Source: Takakia lepidozioides (Eukaryota; Streptophyta; Takakiopsida; Takakiales; Takakiaceae). Taken from it: DNA of 64,000 bases. A program made the translations under genes and the position numbers. Where the stretch lies: contig CM060731.1 in assembly GCA_030704615.1 (NCBI GenBank), positions 41,416,001 to 41,480,000 on the forward strand. The letters are read 5' to 3'. Of this stretch, positions 45,901 to 58,300 are shown one piece after another. The stretch's first letter is position 1. Every line of letters begins with the position of its first letter. The notes under the pieces are model-generated. The model ran no database searches. It was not told the origin of the DNA and saw only the letters and a list, made by a program, of their open reading frames with translations.

Positions 45901-47650
45901 AGCAGCGGGCCACACATACAACACCCAGCATAGCAAATCGAAAGACTCAAATACGGTAGGACGACAGAAAGAGTGGTTGAAGTACCTGGAGGCCGTTATA
46001 GTCTTCATCCCTTGGGTGTGATCGTGCCTCCACCCACTTCTTCTCGGCTGTGTCAATGGTCTGCTGTATCTGCCCTGATCTCACATAAGCATACAAAAAA
46101 AGGGAAAAAGTCCGGATCTGATTCATCTGGGTACTGGTTTGGCAGAAGACCGTGGGGAAGCAGGTACAATGTGCCAGGGCGGACAGGGGTGCCCGTTACA
46201 TCTCCATGAACCTCAGTCAGGGTCTGCTGTTTCTTGGTCTGCTTGTTGGGTCTGATATGTGGTGGGCGTCGTGGGTGTTTGAGGGTGTGATTCCTCTATG
46301 GGGATGTTCGAGTTAAGGGTTATGTCATGTACCAGCGGGGCGTACCCAATGGGGTCGTTCACCAAGTACGGTCTCACAAGTAGTCTCGGCCGCTCTGTCG
46401 ACATGTTCTGAACATGATCCTCTCTTCATGAGAGTCTTCCTTACTTGAGTCATCCCCACTGGACGATAAAGTTGAAACGGCAGCCTGTGGTCTGCTGGTG
46501 TTGGTCTGCTGGGGACTGACCTAGTTGCAATTCTTTGCTACTCACTCTCATATCCGTGGTCTACCAGTACTGGTACTGCCAGATCTGTGACTTTTGCGGT
46601 CTACATTTTTTTTAGCTTATCACTGAGCTTCCTTTTCTTCACTGGCACAACGAGGCCGGGGCTCAGCAGGCCGGCTTCAGTGTAATAACGCTGCCGCACT
46701 TCCTCAGCAGACGAGCGACGACATGCGCACCCCTACACTTTGCAGTGATTTCTTTTGCGGCCTTAGACGAACTTGGCTTGGGCCAAGGCTTGAAGTTCTC
46801 AGGGACCATACCTTTGCATCCTCCATCAAGGGCATGGCGGTTTAGAGTCTCTTTGTCCTTGACAATATCGGGGCAAAAGGGGCACTGAAACTGATCCTTT
46901 GGCCAATTCTCTTTCTCCTCCGCTACGCGCAAATCCAAAAATGCTTCTACTATTTTAGCATCGTACTCACTTGGCTCATACCGGTACCTTCTCTTGGCTT
47001 TGTGGCGAGGGGCATGCACATATTCCACCAAATCGGCTCCGCCCTTGGGCAAGCTTCTTCCATGGCTGCAACCTAAGGAGGAATTGTGTTAGAGACAGTC
47101 TGCTAAATGCAAATGAAGAAGAGCAAACAAAAAAGGAAATGAAGGTCTGGCGGTGGTGAAGAAGTCTGGTGAAGTTGATACCTTTGCATTTCGGCAACGA
47201 CGGGCATGCGGCCTTTGAAGAGCGGGCGGGCGCTACAAACGAATATCGAGTCGAAGAGGCAGGAACCGCAAAGCGCAACATACCGTGCAGTCGCAAAGTG
47301 GAGAGACGCGAAAGACGCAAGAGGAGGAAGAGGCGAGGACCCCAACGTAACGGCTCACTGCTAAGCGTGACAGGAGCACGCGTGCGACCGCCGAGGCCAT
47401 GCACGTCGGCCATTGGACTGCCGTCGAAACATCAAACGTCCGGAGGCACAATAATGGCCGCCGCCAAGGACTTCCATGGTCTGCCCTAAGTCTCCACCAA
47501 AAGGGTCGGCCAAAAGGGTCTGTGGCACTGGTCTGTCGCATTCGTGAGGCAAAGATTGTCTACACTCGGTCTGCCGTCGGGGTCTGACCAGAGTTCTCCA
47601 GGCTGGTCTGTTGGTTCGGTCTTCTTGTCTGGACTGGCATGGTGCACTCT
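38060..47650. repeat. Dispersed TGGTCTGCT / AGCAGACCA motif array inside the MULE
   Basis: By eye, GGTCT or AGACC occurs well over 100 times within the element, against about 25 expected by chance. Most occurrences are in the context (T/G)GGTCTGC or GCAGACC(A/C). The copies are not tandem; spacing is irregular, often 15-40 bp. They occupy introns, intergenic spacer and some coding sequence, and are also in the inner terminal repeats. Outside the element the motif is rare. Confidence 0.85.
40980..47080 (-). CDS. MULE second gene: zinc-finger to Ulp1 (C48) cysteine protease, multi-exon
   Basis: Coding-like blocks run on the minus strand from right to left. 47,073-46,663 is an exon with a C2H2-like finger (FQCPFCPDIVKDKETLNRHA). 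46,080-45,990 contains DTAEKKWVEARSHPRDEDYN. 45,530-45,301, 44,763-44,404, 43,290-42,870, 42,740-42,286 and 42,000-41,740 follow. The last clear exon starts at 41,449 after TTGTGGCAG and carries the Ulp1 signature RYHWSLVIID (catalytic His) and QQPFSWECGFYVMSF (oxyanion Gln and catalytic Cys). Where most C48 enzymes have Asp (DSL-like), this one reads Asn (HLNSI). Ulp1-type enzymes remove SUMO-like tags. Carriage by MULEs is known, but its role there is not established. Exon joins other than the one at 41,449 are unproven. Confidence 0.65.
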
Positions 47651-48345
47651 TCTCTTCTCCTGCTCTGCCCATCTGGTGCCCTCTGTCTGCAATGAATTCC
47701 CACCCGTTTCACCATTTCAATGGTCCCCTGGCTGGGTCTCTGCATCCCCGCACTGTCATGGTAACACTTGGAAGGTCCACTGGTTCGTTGCACAAAAAAT
47801 TCCACCACACATGCCCATTTCGTCCTGCATCGATGGGTCCACCTACAAACAACATCCAAGAGACGGAACTCGGGAGGAAATCAGAATTTTATACAGCCAG
47901 CCATGCACATGCTTCCACTATTTTTGCAATGCCATTCCACACATGCTATATGAAGGACAAGCCTCAAACAAGACAATGTGATAAGGGAAAGGCCGATTCT
48001 CAATTGCTGTCCGCTAAATGAGTCGTACTTGTTAGCAAAGACCTAAATACTTCCATTCAAGTCTGCACTGTAAACTCAATGTAACTCACTTCCCGCGCTC
48101 AAACAGTCCCACGAATAGGCGAACAACAAAGCAAAAATAGTAGAAGCATATGAACAAAAGAGGCTGTGGCTTGAAACGATGGATTCCGACGTTGCCAGAG
48201 ATCCATGGAGTCATGCAAAGGGATTCTTCACAACCGCCCAGTCTGTTGGTTCTAAAACAGTCAAACAACAAACAACAAAAAAAAAGCAACACGAGAAAAA
48301 AAAAAAAAAAAAAAAGGGGTCTGAGGAGATCGACGAGTGCCATGG

Positions 48346-48675
48346 CATGCCCTAAATCCGGACGGTCTGGATAAAACCGGATCTGGACGGGCAGATGCGC
48401 GCCACATAGGTATGGGTCTGTGGTGCCGGTCTGGGGTGTCTGCCGGACGACATGCGCAGACCGAGCTTGGGCCGACCCCAGCAAGGCAGACCCGATGGCG
48501 GGCGGACCCAGGGCGGGAGGGGAGAGGGGGCGGGCGGGCCGCGGGGCCTGCGGGGCTGCCGACCGCGCTGTGCGGCTGGCAGCTGGGGGTGGGCGACCCC
48601 CGCGTCTGTGCGGGCGTGCGCGCCCTGTCCCACACGCGCGACATAAACTCCCACTTATTCAAAAAATGAGAGGGC
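48346..48675 (-). repeat. MULE right terminal inverted repeat (GC-rich)
   Basis: About 330 bp, inverted relative to the left repeat. Shared blocks include GAGTTTATGTC, CACCCCCAGCTGCCAG, GCGCGGTCGGCAGCCCCGC and CCGGATTTAGGGCATG when read on the minus strand. A run of about 20 A lies just inside it (48,296-48,315). Confidence 0.92.
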
Positions 48676-48684
48676 GTGCAAAAA
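48676..48684 (+). repeat. MULE target-site duplication, right
   Basis: The sequence GTGCAAAAA is identical to 36,222-36,230. Confidence 0.93.
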
Positions 48685-50409
48685 GACGGTTCTGTCTCAT
48701 CAGAATCCCCTTCTCTGTATGTGGGTACGCAAAATTGTTAAAAAGTCCAAAAGGACTCCATCGAAAGTATATCAAAAGTATCACTCTGGGTGCAGCTCGG
48801 TTGGGCCTTGTTATGTTTTTGCAGGCAGAGCGATGGCAGCTTGCTCCTGCGCTCTGCCCTGCGCCAACAAGATGCCATACTCACTGCCGTCTCTTCGCCT
48901 TGCGATGAAGCCTGGGAGGGGGATTGCGAGGGAGGCATTCCAGGGAGCATTTAAAAGGCCAGGCTGTGGAGCTGAAGTGGGCTGATCCCGCTTTGCAATT
49001 CTCGGCTCGAGACTCTTGCCAGTGCCATCCATGGCTGTGACGGCTCCCAGCCCCCAGAAAAGCAGAAGGAAGGTATGGAGATGCACCTCTTGGCGTATAT
49101 GCATGTCTTGCCTGTATCAGTAATGCAGTATGCGATCCCAGCTTTAGGATGGCCCACCAGGTTTTCTCCGCAGGGTGATAGTTTTGTCACGAATTGCGCT
49201 TGGTCCCGGAAAAGACCCAGCAGTTTTTGAGCTCTCTTCAAAGTTACGGTTCCGACAGATTTGACTTACATGCTATGGTCCCACTGGGGTAGACATCAGG
49301 CTAATCATGATGGTGAAGCAGCTCTGCTACTTCTGCTCTACCGGCCTATTGGAGACATATCCACAATGGTGGCTGTCATTTAACTGCCAGTCAGCCGCTT
49401 GAGAGAGAGAGAAATAGATAAACGTATAACATCCATAGAGCCCATGGAACAAGGGAGAATAAACCAAGAACTATGTCAGAGTAATTCAGCGATAGAGAAA
49501 GAGAGTTCGATAGGAAACTTACACTATCAATTCCTCGAGAAGGCTCATACAATATTTGAGCTTCTATTTTAGGGATGTGTGGATGCAGGCCAGGAAACAA
49601 GCATAGTCCAGCTTGGGCATGCCTTCTTCTCATATCCTTGGGAGTGGTGGTCTGATAAGGTGAGGCTATCTCCATTGTCACCGAAGCATTTGGGTTCCTC
49701 AAATATACTGGACAAGTCTGTTATCTTTTCCAATTTCCTTTATGCATCTCTCACCCATGGTCTCACACCTGGGGCATTTCAATGTTTTTCTGAGTGAAGC
49801 TCTTTTGATGAAGTATTTGCTGTAGACTGGGCAATGATTTAGCTCCTTTGAGAAATGACAATTCAAATTGTTTTCTTCCACACCTGCAGCCATGGTTCTT
49901 ATTGTTGGATTTATCCATTGACGAAATATTTGCATTGACGTCCTCCGTCCAAACTCTTGCCTTGTGTGTGAAGCGATGCTGATGGAGCTATGGTGCTATT
50001 TCCTGGTCTGTGGGAGGCTGTGGCTTGTGAAATGCTTTGGCTGCTTAGCTGCACATTTGTGGTTTTCATAGAAAAGCCCAGAGCACCGGATTTCAGCCAT
50101 AGGCTAACAAAGAGGTCCTCTGATTGAGAATTGTTCAAACCCTCCACATATGCAAGCAGAGGTAGCTACAATGATACGAGGCCAAGTAAAGTCTGGTGGA
50201 CATACTATACACCATGGAGCTCCACACACCAGGTATTGTTTTCATGATGATCCAAGGCTCAAAATGACAGATTGGTGCTGTTTATTTTTTAAGCAAATGA
50301 TTGCCGTAGTTTTGTGACCATGGATTGTGAGCAAAGAAGAATGTCCTCATGGAGGGTTCTTCTTTGAAGTATCTATGAGTTTTCACAAAGATATGTGCAT
50401 TGAGTGCAA
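48685..50409. other. Spacer between MULE and PPR gene
   Basis: Unique sequence with several short ORFs (for example on the minus strand at 48,811-49,104 and 49,391-49,702). None has a domain I can name, and no repeat family was recognised. Confidence 0.35.
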
Positions 50410-53278
50410 ATGCTTGTTAACAAGTGTTTTGGGTGAGCAGAGTGGCAGGTTTGAGTCCAGCACGGTTGTCTGTTGGATGGCAGACTCATGTCAGTAGTAC
50501 ATCCATCATCGCCACTGCCTTAGAAAGAGGACCAAGAGAGGAAATCAAAGAAGAATCTGCTGGCCCTTGTGAGGATGTCAGGACCCTATGTAAGGCAGGG
50601 CAGCTGAAAGAGGCCCTGAATATTTTGAATCAAGAACACTGCATTCGAGCAGACTCCAAGATTTATGTTTGTCTCTTACAGGAGTGCATCAATAAGAAAA
50701 GACCTAGCAGAGGGGAAGGGTGCATGCCCACATTATGAAAACCGGATTCAAGCACAAACCTCTCTACTGAACACCCTCGTGAATATGTATGCAAGTGTGG
50801 AAGCGTGGTGACTGCACGTCAAGTGTTTGACAAAATGCCTGAACGATCTATATTTACGTGGAATATAATGATAACAGCATATGCCAAGCGAGGTTGGGAA
50901 AGAGAGGCTTTTATGATCTACGAGCAATGCAACGGGAAGGGGTGATGCCCAACAGGGTTACATTCATTTGCATTCTCAAGCGTGTGCCAGCCTAGGTACC
51001 CTAAAACAGGGTAAAAAAGTCCATGCTGACATCATTAAAGCTGGAATTGGGTCATATCTAAATTTGGAGAATAGCCTTATCGACATGTATGCCAAATGTG
51101 GGAGCATACAGGATGCATGTCACATGTTCAACAGTATGGTGCAACGGGATGTGGTCTCCTGGAACACTGTGATCGCAGGATATGCTCAGCATGGTGTGGT
51201 CGAGAGGCTTTTGAGAGCTATGAGAAAATGCAAGGAGCAGGGGTGATGCCCGACAGGGTCACATTCATTTCCGTTCTCAGTGCCTGTGCCATCCCAAGAG
51301 CCCTGGAAAGGGGCAAACAGGTCCATGCTGACATCATCAAAGCAGGAGTTGCATCATGTTTGTTCTCGAGACTGCCCTCACTGACATGTATGCTAAATGT
51401 GGGAGCATAAAGGATGCGCGGGAAGTATTTGACAATATGGCTCAAAGAAATGTAATCTCATGGAATGCAATGATTGCAGGATATGCTGCATGGGTGTGGT
51501 AAGGAGGCTCTCGAAATCTATGAGCAAATGCAACGGGAAGGGGTGAGACCTGACGAGGTAACATTTTTTGCATTCTCAATGCGTGTGCCAGCCTAGGAGC
51601 TCTGGACAAAGGCAAAAAGGTCCACACTGACATCATCAAAGTTGGAATTGTTTCATATATTAATTTAGAGAATACCCTTGTTGACATGTATGCGAAATGT
51701 GGGAGCATGACAGATGCGTGTAAAGTGTTTGATAATATGGCTGAACGAGATGTGGTCTCATGGAATGCCATGATGGCAGGATATGCTCAGCATGTGGTGT
51801 GGTAGGGAGGCTTTCTCTCTCTATGAGGAAATGCAACGAGAAGGGTACTGCCCGATAGGGTCACGTTCATTTGTGTGCTCAATGTGTGTGCTGACTTCGG
51901 AGCCCTGGAAATGGGTAAAGAGGTCCATGCCCAGATTATTAAGCGGGGATTGTTTCGTACCTAAAGTTGGAGAATACCCTTGTCGACATGTATGGCAAAT
52001 GCGGGAGGTTAAAGGAGGCATGTCAAGTGTTTAACAATATGACCAAACGAGATGTGGTCTCCTGGAGTGTGATGATTGCAGGGTATACTCAGCATGGTCG
52101 TGGTAGGGAAGCGTGAGATCTACGTCGACCAAATGCAGTGGGGAGGAGAGACACCCAACAGGGTCACGTTCATTTGCATTCTCAATGCGTGTGCTAGTTT
52201 AGGAGCCCTAGAAAAAGGCAAAGATGTCCATTCTGACATCCTTAGGGCTGGAATTGAGTCATGTATAAACCTGGAGACGTCCCTGGCTGACATGTATGCC
52301 AAATGTGGGAGTATGAAAGATGCACGTCAAGTGTTCTACAATATGGCTGAAAGAGATGTGGTCTCATGGAGTGCGATGATCGCAGGATATGCTCAGCATG
52401 GGTGTGGTAGGGAGGCCTTGCGACTATTTCAACAAATGCTATGGGAAGGCTTGAAGCCAAGCAGTATCACCTTTACATCTGTTCTCTTTGCATGTAGCCA
52501 TGCGGGCCTGGTGGATGAAGGTTGTCACTACTTTGATTCCATGAGTCGAGATCATGGTCTCACTCCCACAGTTGAGCATTTTGGCTGCATGGTGGACCTT
52601 CTTGGTCGTGCAGGACAATTGCATGAGGCAGAGTACTTAATTAACAGAATGCCAATTCAACCAGATACTGGGGTGTGGATGGCCTTGCTCGGTGCCTGCA
52701 GAGTTTATGGTGATGTGGAGGTAGCAGAACGTGCTGCAAAATGTGTTCTCCAGTGTGATCCCCAGTATTCTGGAGTTTATGTGCTGCTATCCAACATCTA
52801 TGCTGCAGCGGGCAGGTGGGATGATAGTGCAAAGGTACGGAAAATGATGGAAGACAGGTGTCAGAAAGGAGCCAGGGCACAGCTGTATTGAGGTTGGCAA
52901 CCAGGTGCATACATTTTTTGTAGATGACAAATCCCATCCACAACTTGAAGAAATCCACACTGAGCTGAAGAGATTGCTTGGAAGGATGAAGGAGTCGGAT
53001 ATGTGCCTGACACGCGCTTTGTATTATATGATGTGGAGGAGGTGCAAAAGGAGTTTACTCTTAGCTACCACAGTGAGAAGCTGGCGATTGCTTTCGGGCT
53101 CATCAGCATGCCTCCTGAGACCCCTATCCGCATTATAAAGAACCTCCGTGTATGTGGTGACTGCCACACTGCCACCAAGTTTATCTCGAAGGTTGTCGGA
53201 CGAGCAGTTGTTGTTCGGGATGCCAACCGCTTCCACCACTTCCAAGACGGGGTTTGTTCTTGTGGGGATTACTGGTGA
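50410..53278 (+). pseudogene. PLS-class PPR protein with E/E+/DYW domains (organelle RNA editing factor), frames broken
   Basis: DYW-type PPR proteins bind organelle RNA and deaminate C to U. The N terminus (from a possible ATG at 50,410) is Ser/Arg-rich and followed by the typical lead-in CIRADSKIYVCLLQEC. About seven PPR units follow with phrases such as [20 protein letters not shown] and RDVVSWNTVIAGYAQHG. The longest open part, 52,076-52,891, spans the last PPRs and the E domain (WMALLGACRVYGDVEVAERA). 52,905-53,278 gives the DYW domain with [11 protein letters not shown] (zinc and catalytic His-x-Glu), [10 protein letters not shown] and the terminal CSCGDYW. At least eight frame changes separate these parts. 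Those at 50,431, 52,857 and 52,997 are losses in G runs; others are not homopolymer events. No intron is needed. It is either a recent pseudogene or a gene with many sequence errors. Confidence 0.88.
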
Positions 53279-53806
53279 AACATGCAATACGCATGAAATG
53301 AAGTTAGCTGGTTCAATGTTGGGGCAGACATGTTATAATCTGTAATTATTTTCAGTACCCTCCTGGGTGTGAGGTGTTTATGATCTCTTAACAAAACCAT
53401 GAGTTCTGTGCACAGGTGAGGCATCTGCACAGGGACTCAAACATGTAAAACCACATGAATACGAGTTTTTCAACAGTGTCATGACAATCCAGCTTGCCAT
53501 TAATCTACATGAGCCCAAAGGATCCTGTCTGTCTGTCGCAGGACAGGGGGGTGACACCCCCCTTCAGATAGGATCTGCCCTGGTTGAACCATAGGTGAAA
53601 TGGATGCAGAGGATCATTTCTTCCAGGGCACAGAGTGGTGTCTCTAGAGAGATTTTCCATTGGTGGATGCTTTAGCTATGAGGACTGAAAGTATATTGGG
53701 GCATATGCAATGCCTTTCTTTGATTCTGTGTCTGTCCTGTGTCCCCTGGGCCCAGAGGCTTCCTTGTGACGTGCATTCTTTCCCTCTCTCTCTCTCTCTC
53801 TTCTCT
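53279..53806. other. Spacer downstream of the PPR gene
   Basis: No gene was recognised. A short CT microsatellite at about 53,781-53,806 marks the insertion site of the following LINE fragment. Confidence 0.4.
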
Positions 53807-54658
53807 CTTTTCCACTGTAGAGGGATCAATTCTGAGGTCAAGAAAACCATTCTCTGTCACGTTATTAGACCTGCCTTGGAGTATGCATCTGCAATATGGG
53901 CTAAGTCCCTAGAATCCATTCAAGTGGGGTGCTTAAGGAGTGCATGTTAGCATGCTCCAAAACAGCCAATGTGGCGTTCGGAGTTTTGGCATCCCTTCCT
54001 TAAGCTCCCCGACGAGATGAATTCAAGGTCAGATGGTGGGGTCAGCTGCAACATATGTCCAACACCAGATATCCTAAGTTAATCTACTCTATATCTTGGA
54101 AACAGGACCGCTCTGTCAAACAGGCTAAGTCCTGGCAGAAGAGAGTAGAAGAGATTCTCGAGGATCTGAATCTGAATCCGCAAGTCTTGACCCTGCTGGA
54201 TAAATCTGACTTAGAGGCTGAAGTGTCCAAAGCTATGTCTGTTGCCAGGAAATTGTCTGATGAAAATGAAGTTAGGCCCCAAACTTGTTTCCAGTCTGTG
54301 ACATGGGGGAGGACATCAGGATGACCTCAAGGGTCTCCCACTCTCGGCACTAGACTGAAATTTAAACTCAGGGCAGGAACCTTACCTTTAAACAGCAGAC
54401 AGAAGCAGAGAGAAAGGGAGAGTGCAATTCTCCGTTGTGTGGGCAACCTGAAGACAATATTCATTTTCTGATCACTGTCCGGGGTTCTCTCACCCGAGAG
54501 ACGCTCTCCTCAAGTCTTACTACCGACCTCAGCCCCTCACAGTCTTACTACCGAACTCAGCCCCTCACAGAGGTAGGTTCTGTCCCTTTGTGTTCCGCTC
54601 AAACTGGGCACTGGGTCAATGGCCACAAGGCTACGGCAAACAACATCTTATGACTACA
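53807..54658 (+). mobile_element. 5'-truncated family B LINE copy
   Basis: This matches the 3' half of the family B copy at 60.1-61.7 kb: [32 protein letters not shown], and the CCHC-like block ending in a tail with CACAAGGCTACGGCAAACAA. A 28-bp piece of the tail (starting CAGTCTTACTACCGA) is tandemly doubled at 54,506-54,565. It sits between similar CT-rich strings (CTCTCTCTTCTCT on both sides), probably a target duplication in a microsatellite. The frame is damaged. Confidence 0.8.
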
Positions 54659-55326
54659 TTCTCTCTCTTCTCTACAGGTTGGATGTATCAGGGTGATAGT
54701 TATGTCTCAGGTTAAATGTTTTATTAGATTATCTGTCTCAAGAATATTGTGCACATGGTTTCTTATGATCATCTGCAACATTTCTGGACACATTCCCCTC
54801 AAAGGTTTCTTGGGTTTCCATACCATGTTAGTCTCCATTAAGACCCTTTTTCCTTCCACCTTCAATGTGAATAATTGCACCACCTTGCAGCATGTTTATA
54901 GAATGTCCTATGTTTGGAAAAATAACTCTTTCTCACCACATGTGAGAATGTGTATCATGTTTATGTCAAATTTTGTCACTGCGTGAACTGAGTAGTGCCT
55001 GCCAAACTGCATAATGGCTTTCCAAACCCTTGGGGAAGGTTTTAAGAGACTCATAACCAGAGAAAATATTCAGGGACTCGTGACTCGTGTACTATAAGCA
55101 GAATGACAGGTCTCTTGCTCTAGTCAGGTAGGTCCTTTTCCACCACTTCATATGCACTGAGATCCCACATTGCAAAACAAGTAGGCCTGTATGTACTAGG
55201 TAGCGCATTGCGCAGCAGCCATTACGGGCCTCTCCTTGCTCCATCACACCAAACACTTGCAGCGTTTTCCATTCCTCCCTAGAATCCTATAAACATAAGA
55301 TCTCCAGTAATGGAAGGTGGATAATC
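54659..55326. other. Spacer, no gene recognised
   Basis: AT-rich unique sequence lies between the LINE fragment and the 3' end of the prolidase gene; part of it is the prolidase 3' flank. The ORF at 54,693-54,986 has no recognisable domain. Confidence 0.4.
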
Positions 55327-58300
55327 TTACTTAGAAGGAAGTGGCCATAAGCCTCCAGCCATGACCGCCTCAATTTCCCAAATCTCGCGTGGACACTTCG
55401 TTAGGTTCTCACAACCATCTGCTGTCACTACCTGCAAAAGTAAGGGAACTGTGAGGGCAGTCTCCATCATCTCTTGTTCATAGCCTGTACGAAATAACAT
55501 AGAAGAGTGTGTGAATCCCATTGTAACCAAAGAAAAACCAAGGACATCAGACCAGTGCCTCATATCAAAGCTGGAAGACTGCTTGTACATCTTGTACAAA
55601 CAGAACTCTCTCTTTCACTGGACCACATGAGGTATAGATTTATGTGAACCTCTCTCACCAGGTCATCCTCAAGCCTCACACCCCCACTGCTACGCAACCT
55701 TTGTAGGGCCTGCTTCACGAAGAACTGAGACATTGCAGGGTCTTCGAGTGCAGGTGCCAGTAATGCTTCTATGAAATAACATCCTGGCTCCACTGTCACG
55801 ACCTGCATCATCCACAATGCCCTTACAGACTGCAATTGTACGACTACCTATGAAAATTGTTCAATAGACGAGAAGATAAGCACCATCGGATTGCAGACAG
55901 GCAAGCAGAGAATCTTGTTCCTATGGTGGCCAAGGTGAATCCAACCAGGGAGACACAAAAGAAGAAAGACAGCTGCAGGGACCGGGGGAAGACTTGCACG
56001 TAGGCAGCTGGATAGGTCTACACAACAAATCTCAGCAGCATACCCAATTACGGGAATACTCCAAAGTAAGAAACACATAGACCAAGTACCCTTACCATTC
56101 CCTCCTCCAACGTGCGTACTGTCCTCAGGACTTCAGACCAGGCTCACAGATCCTGTCCGTGCCCTGCTCATCGACCGAGGAATTAAGTTATCTCCTCACA
56201 TAGGATGTGTCAACACTGATGTGACTGAGACTCCAAGATCTAGTATACATTGACATACTGAGAATTCACTTTTGTAATATCAGCAGAAATGAAGGATCAT
56301 AACTTGTACTCTCAAGCTCACTGGCAATAATAATAATAAGGCCACCACATATGAGGAGACTTGCTTTTGGATAGCCGCCTGTATCATGCGTATCCAACCC
56401 CAAAAATGGCCAAGGCCATGTGCATGAATACCGCTCCCCTGTTCTTCATCATCTCCTCCAGATCCCTGAACATTGTCAAAGTCTCATTGCTTGTAATAAG
56501 ATCTCCTTGTTTTGAATCGGATCCATAAAAAGAAAGTTGCAAATGCTCGCGCTGCGAATGGTGACGATTGCTGAACCCTTGTCAGCATGCTAGCCAGCAG
56601 CTTCCCAAGCAAGCAAATTTGACAGCAAGCAGATATTGCTTCGGATTGTCTGTCATCCACGTAAGTAGAGATCTCTTGGATTTTTATCAAAGCCCAGCCC
56701 AACATCTACTACAGCAGTAAAGCAGTAAATTTGATTATTTTCCCCAATTCCCGGAAGCCCTACAAGCCCCCAGCTTGAAAAGCAGTACTGCAAGCCAGTT
56801 CCTGATAAGAAAATCAAGGAAAATAAAGATTCACATGTCCAGGAGGATCTGCGTACTTGTGCATATCAACCCAACTCACGCCAGGTCTCATTGTTGCTAT
56901 CACAGCCTTCTGTGCCTCTAGCACTGCCCTGCACGTTAGCAACAAAGCAACGCTGCTGAACTATTTCCTAATAGTCCTCAGTAGATGGTGGAACAGTTGA
57001 AATTTTATGCTTTTGTGTAATACGATTTACAGCTGGAAACAGTCAACTCAACTTGTGGTCATTGTAGCTGCTAAGATCACATTCATGAACAATGATTGCT
57101 CACAGGATGAGCCAGTGAGGAACAAAATGGATGGTGCAACAGCGCGGAAAGTGGACTCACCCCATATACAGCGCGCTGGTCATCTGTAAATTTCCCATTG
57201 ACCTGGGTAACATTTCCCAAGGAAAACAGACATGACAAATTGACAACGAGTCAGGGCCCTAGTGGAACAACAAACTATCCCACAGTGCCCAACTATGAAT
57301 GCTTCATGATCATTATATCTCCTGCAATTCAGTGATCCCTACTCCAGTCATAAAGAGCTTGTGCACTTCATACTCCTTTGAATGATTGCGAACAGGAACC
57401 ACCCAACACCCTCTCATGAGAATATCGGGTTCCCTGTCCAACAATCAAGGAAAGCTCCAAGGAGACAACCGAGACAAAATAATAAAAGCACCGCTGTCTT
57501 CATAATGAGTATGTTATGCAATATATTCTACTCACAGGAAAGGAGCAAGTGATGTCTGAGCCATAGAAATGATACTCAGCTCCCATGTCAAGAAGCGCCA
57601 TATCACCATCCAGCAACACCTTCAATCAAGCAACCACACAATCACAGAAAAACTCAACCAGTCAGAGTGCATAACAAATTTGAGCATGAGATTTTGCTCC
57701 ACCCTTTGCCAAGCAACACAAAAATCTCAAAATACGAAACTCATGCAGAGCTCACATTTTGGCAAAGCAGTGATTCTTTGGCATTCTGGCATCACTTTAG
57801 ATATCGTTGGGCCAAAACAATTCATTCATTCCCTGCCAGTGGGAAAGGTGTGGTGCAGACACAAATCACAGGGAAGAAGATGGTTCACACCCGATCATTT
57901 GGAGCAGAAGCATGCCCATAATGCAAGATGGAACTGCCACCAACCCACCCCAGCATTACACACTACATTGACACCCACTGTCGTCCCCCTCATTATAACC
58001 TTCATGCCCCCATCCATTAACATATCCAGGTTTGGAGAGGATCCTTCCATTTCACACTCTGTGCAATTTTAATTATTATCAGTCTTCACATGCCATCAAC
58101 ACAGCAGGTATGAAATATCTTGGACCAGGATCAACACGTATAAAAGACTAGTGTTAAACACAACTGGAGACCAAATTGCAACGGTTTGATATCCTCACAA
58201 GGCAGGCAAATATCCCACAACTGCCCACTTTTGTGATATAACAGCCCTTGGACATGGGGATTTGTGTAAGATGAATGTGCAATATTATAACTCTAAAGAT

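Larger units (their letters stand above)
36231..48675 (+). mobile_element. Complete Mutator-like element (MULE), 12,445 bp
   Basis: The borders are set by a perfect 9-bp target duplication GTGCAAAAA (36,222-36,230 and 48,676-48,684), the size typical for MULEs, and by long terminal inverted repeats. The termini align as G(G/C)CCTCTCATTTTT on both ends. Inside are a plus-strand MURA-like transposase gene near the left end and a convergent minus-strand gene ending in a Ulp1-like protease domain. This is the two-gene layout known from MuDR and from ULP1-carrying (Kaonashi-type) MULEs. The element interior is dense in the octamer-like motif TGGTCTGC. Several transposase frames are broken, so present activity is uncertain. 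Confidence 0.93.
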
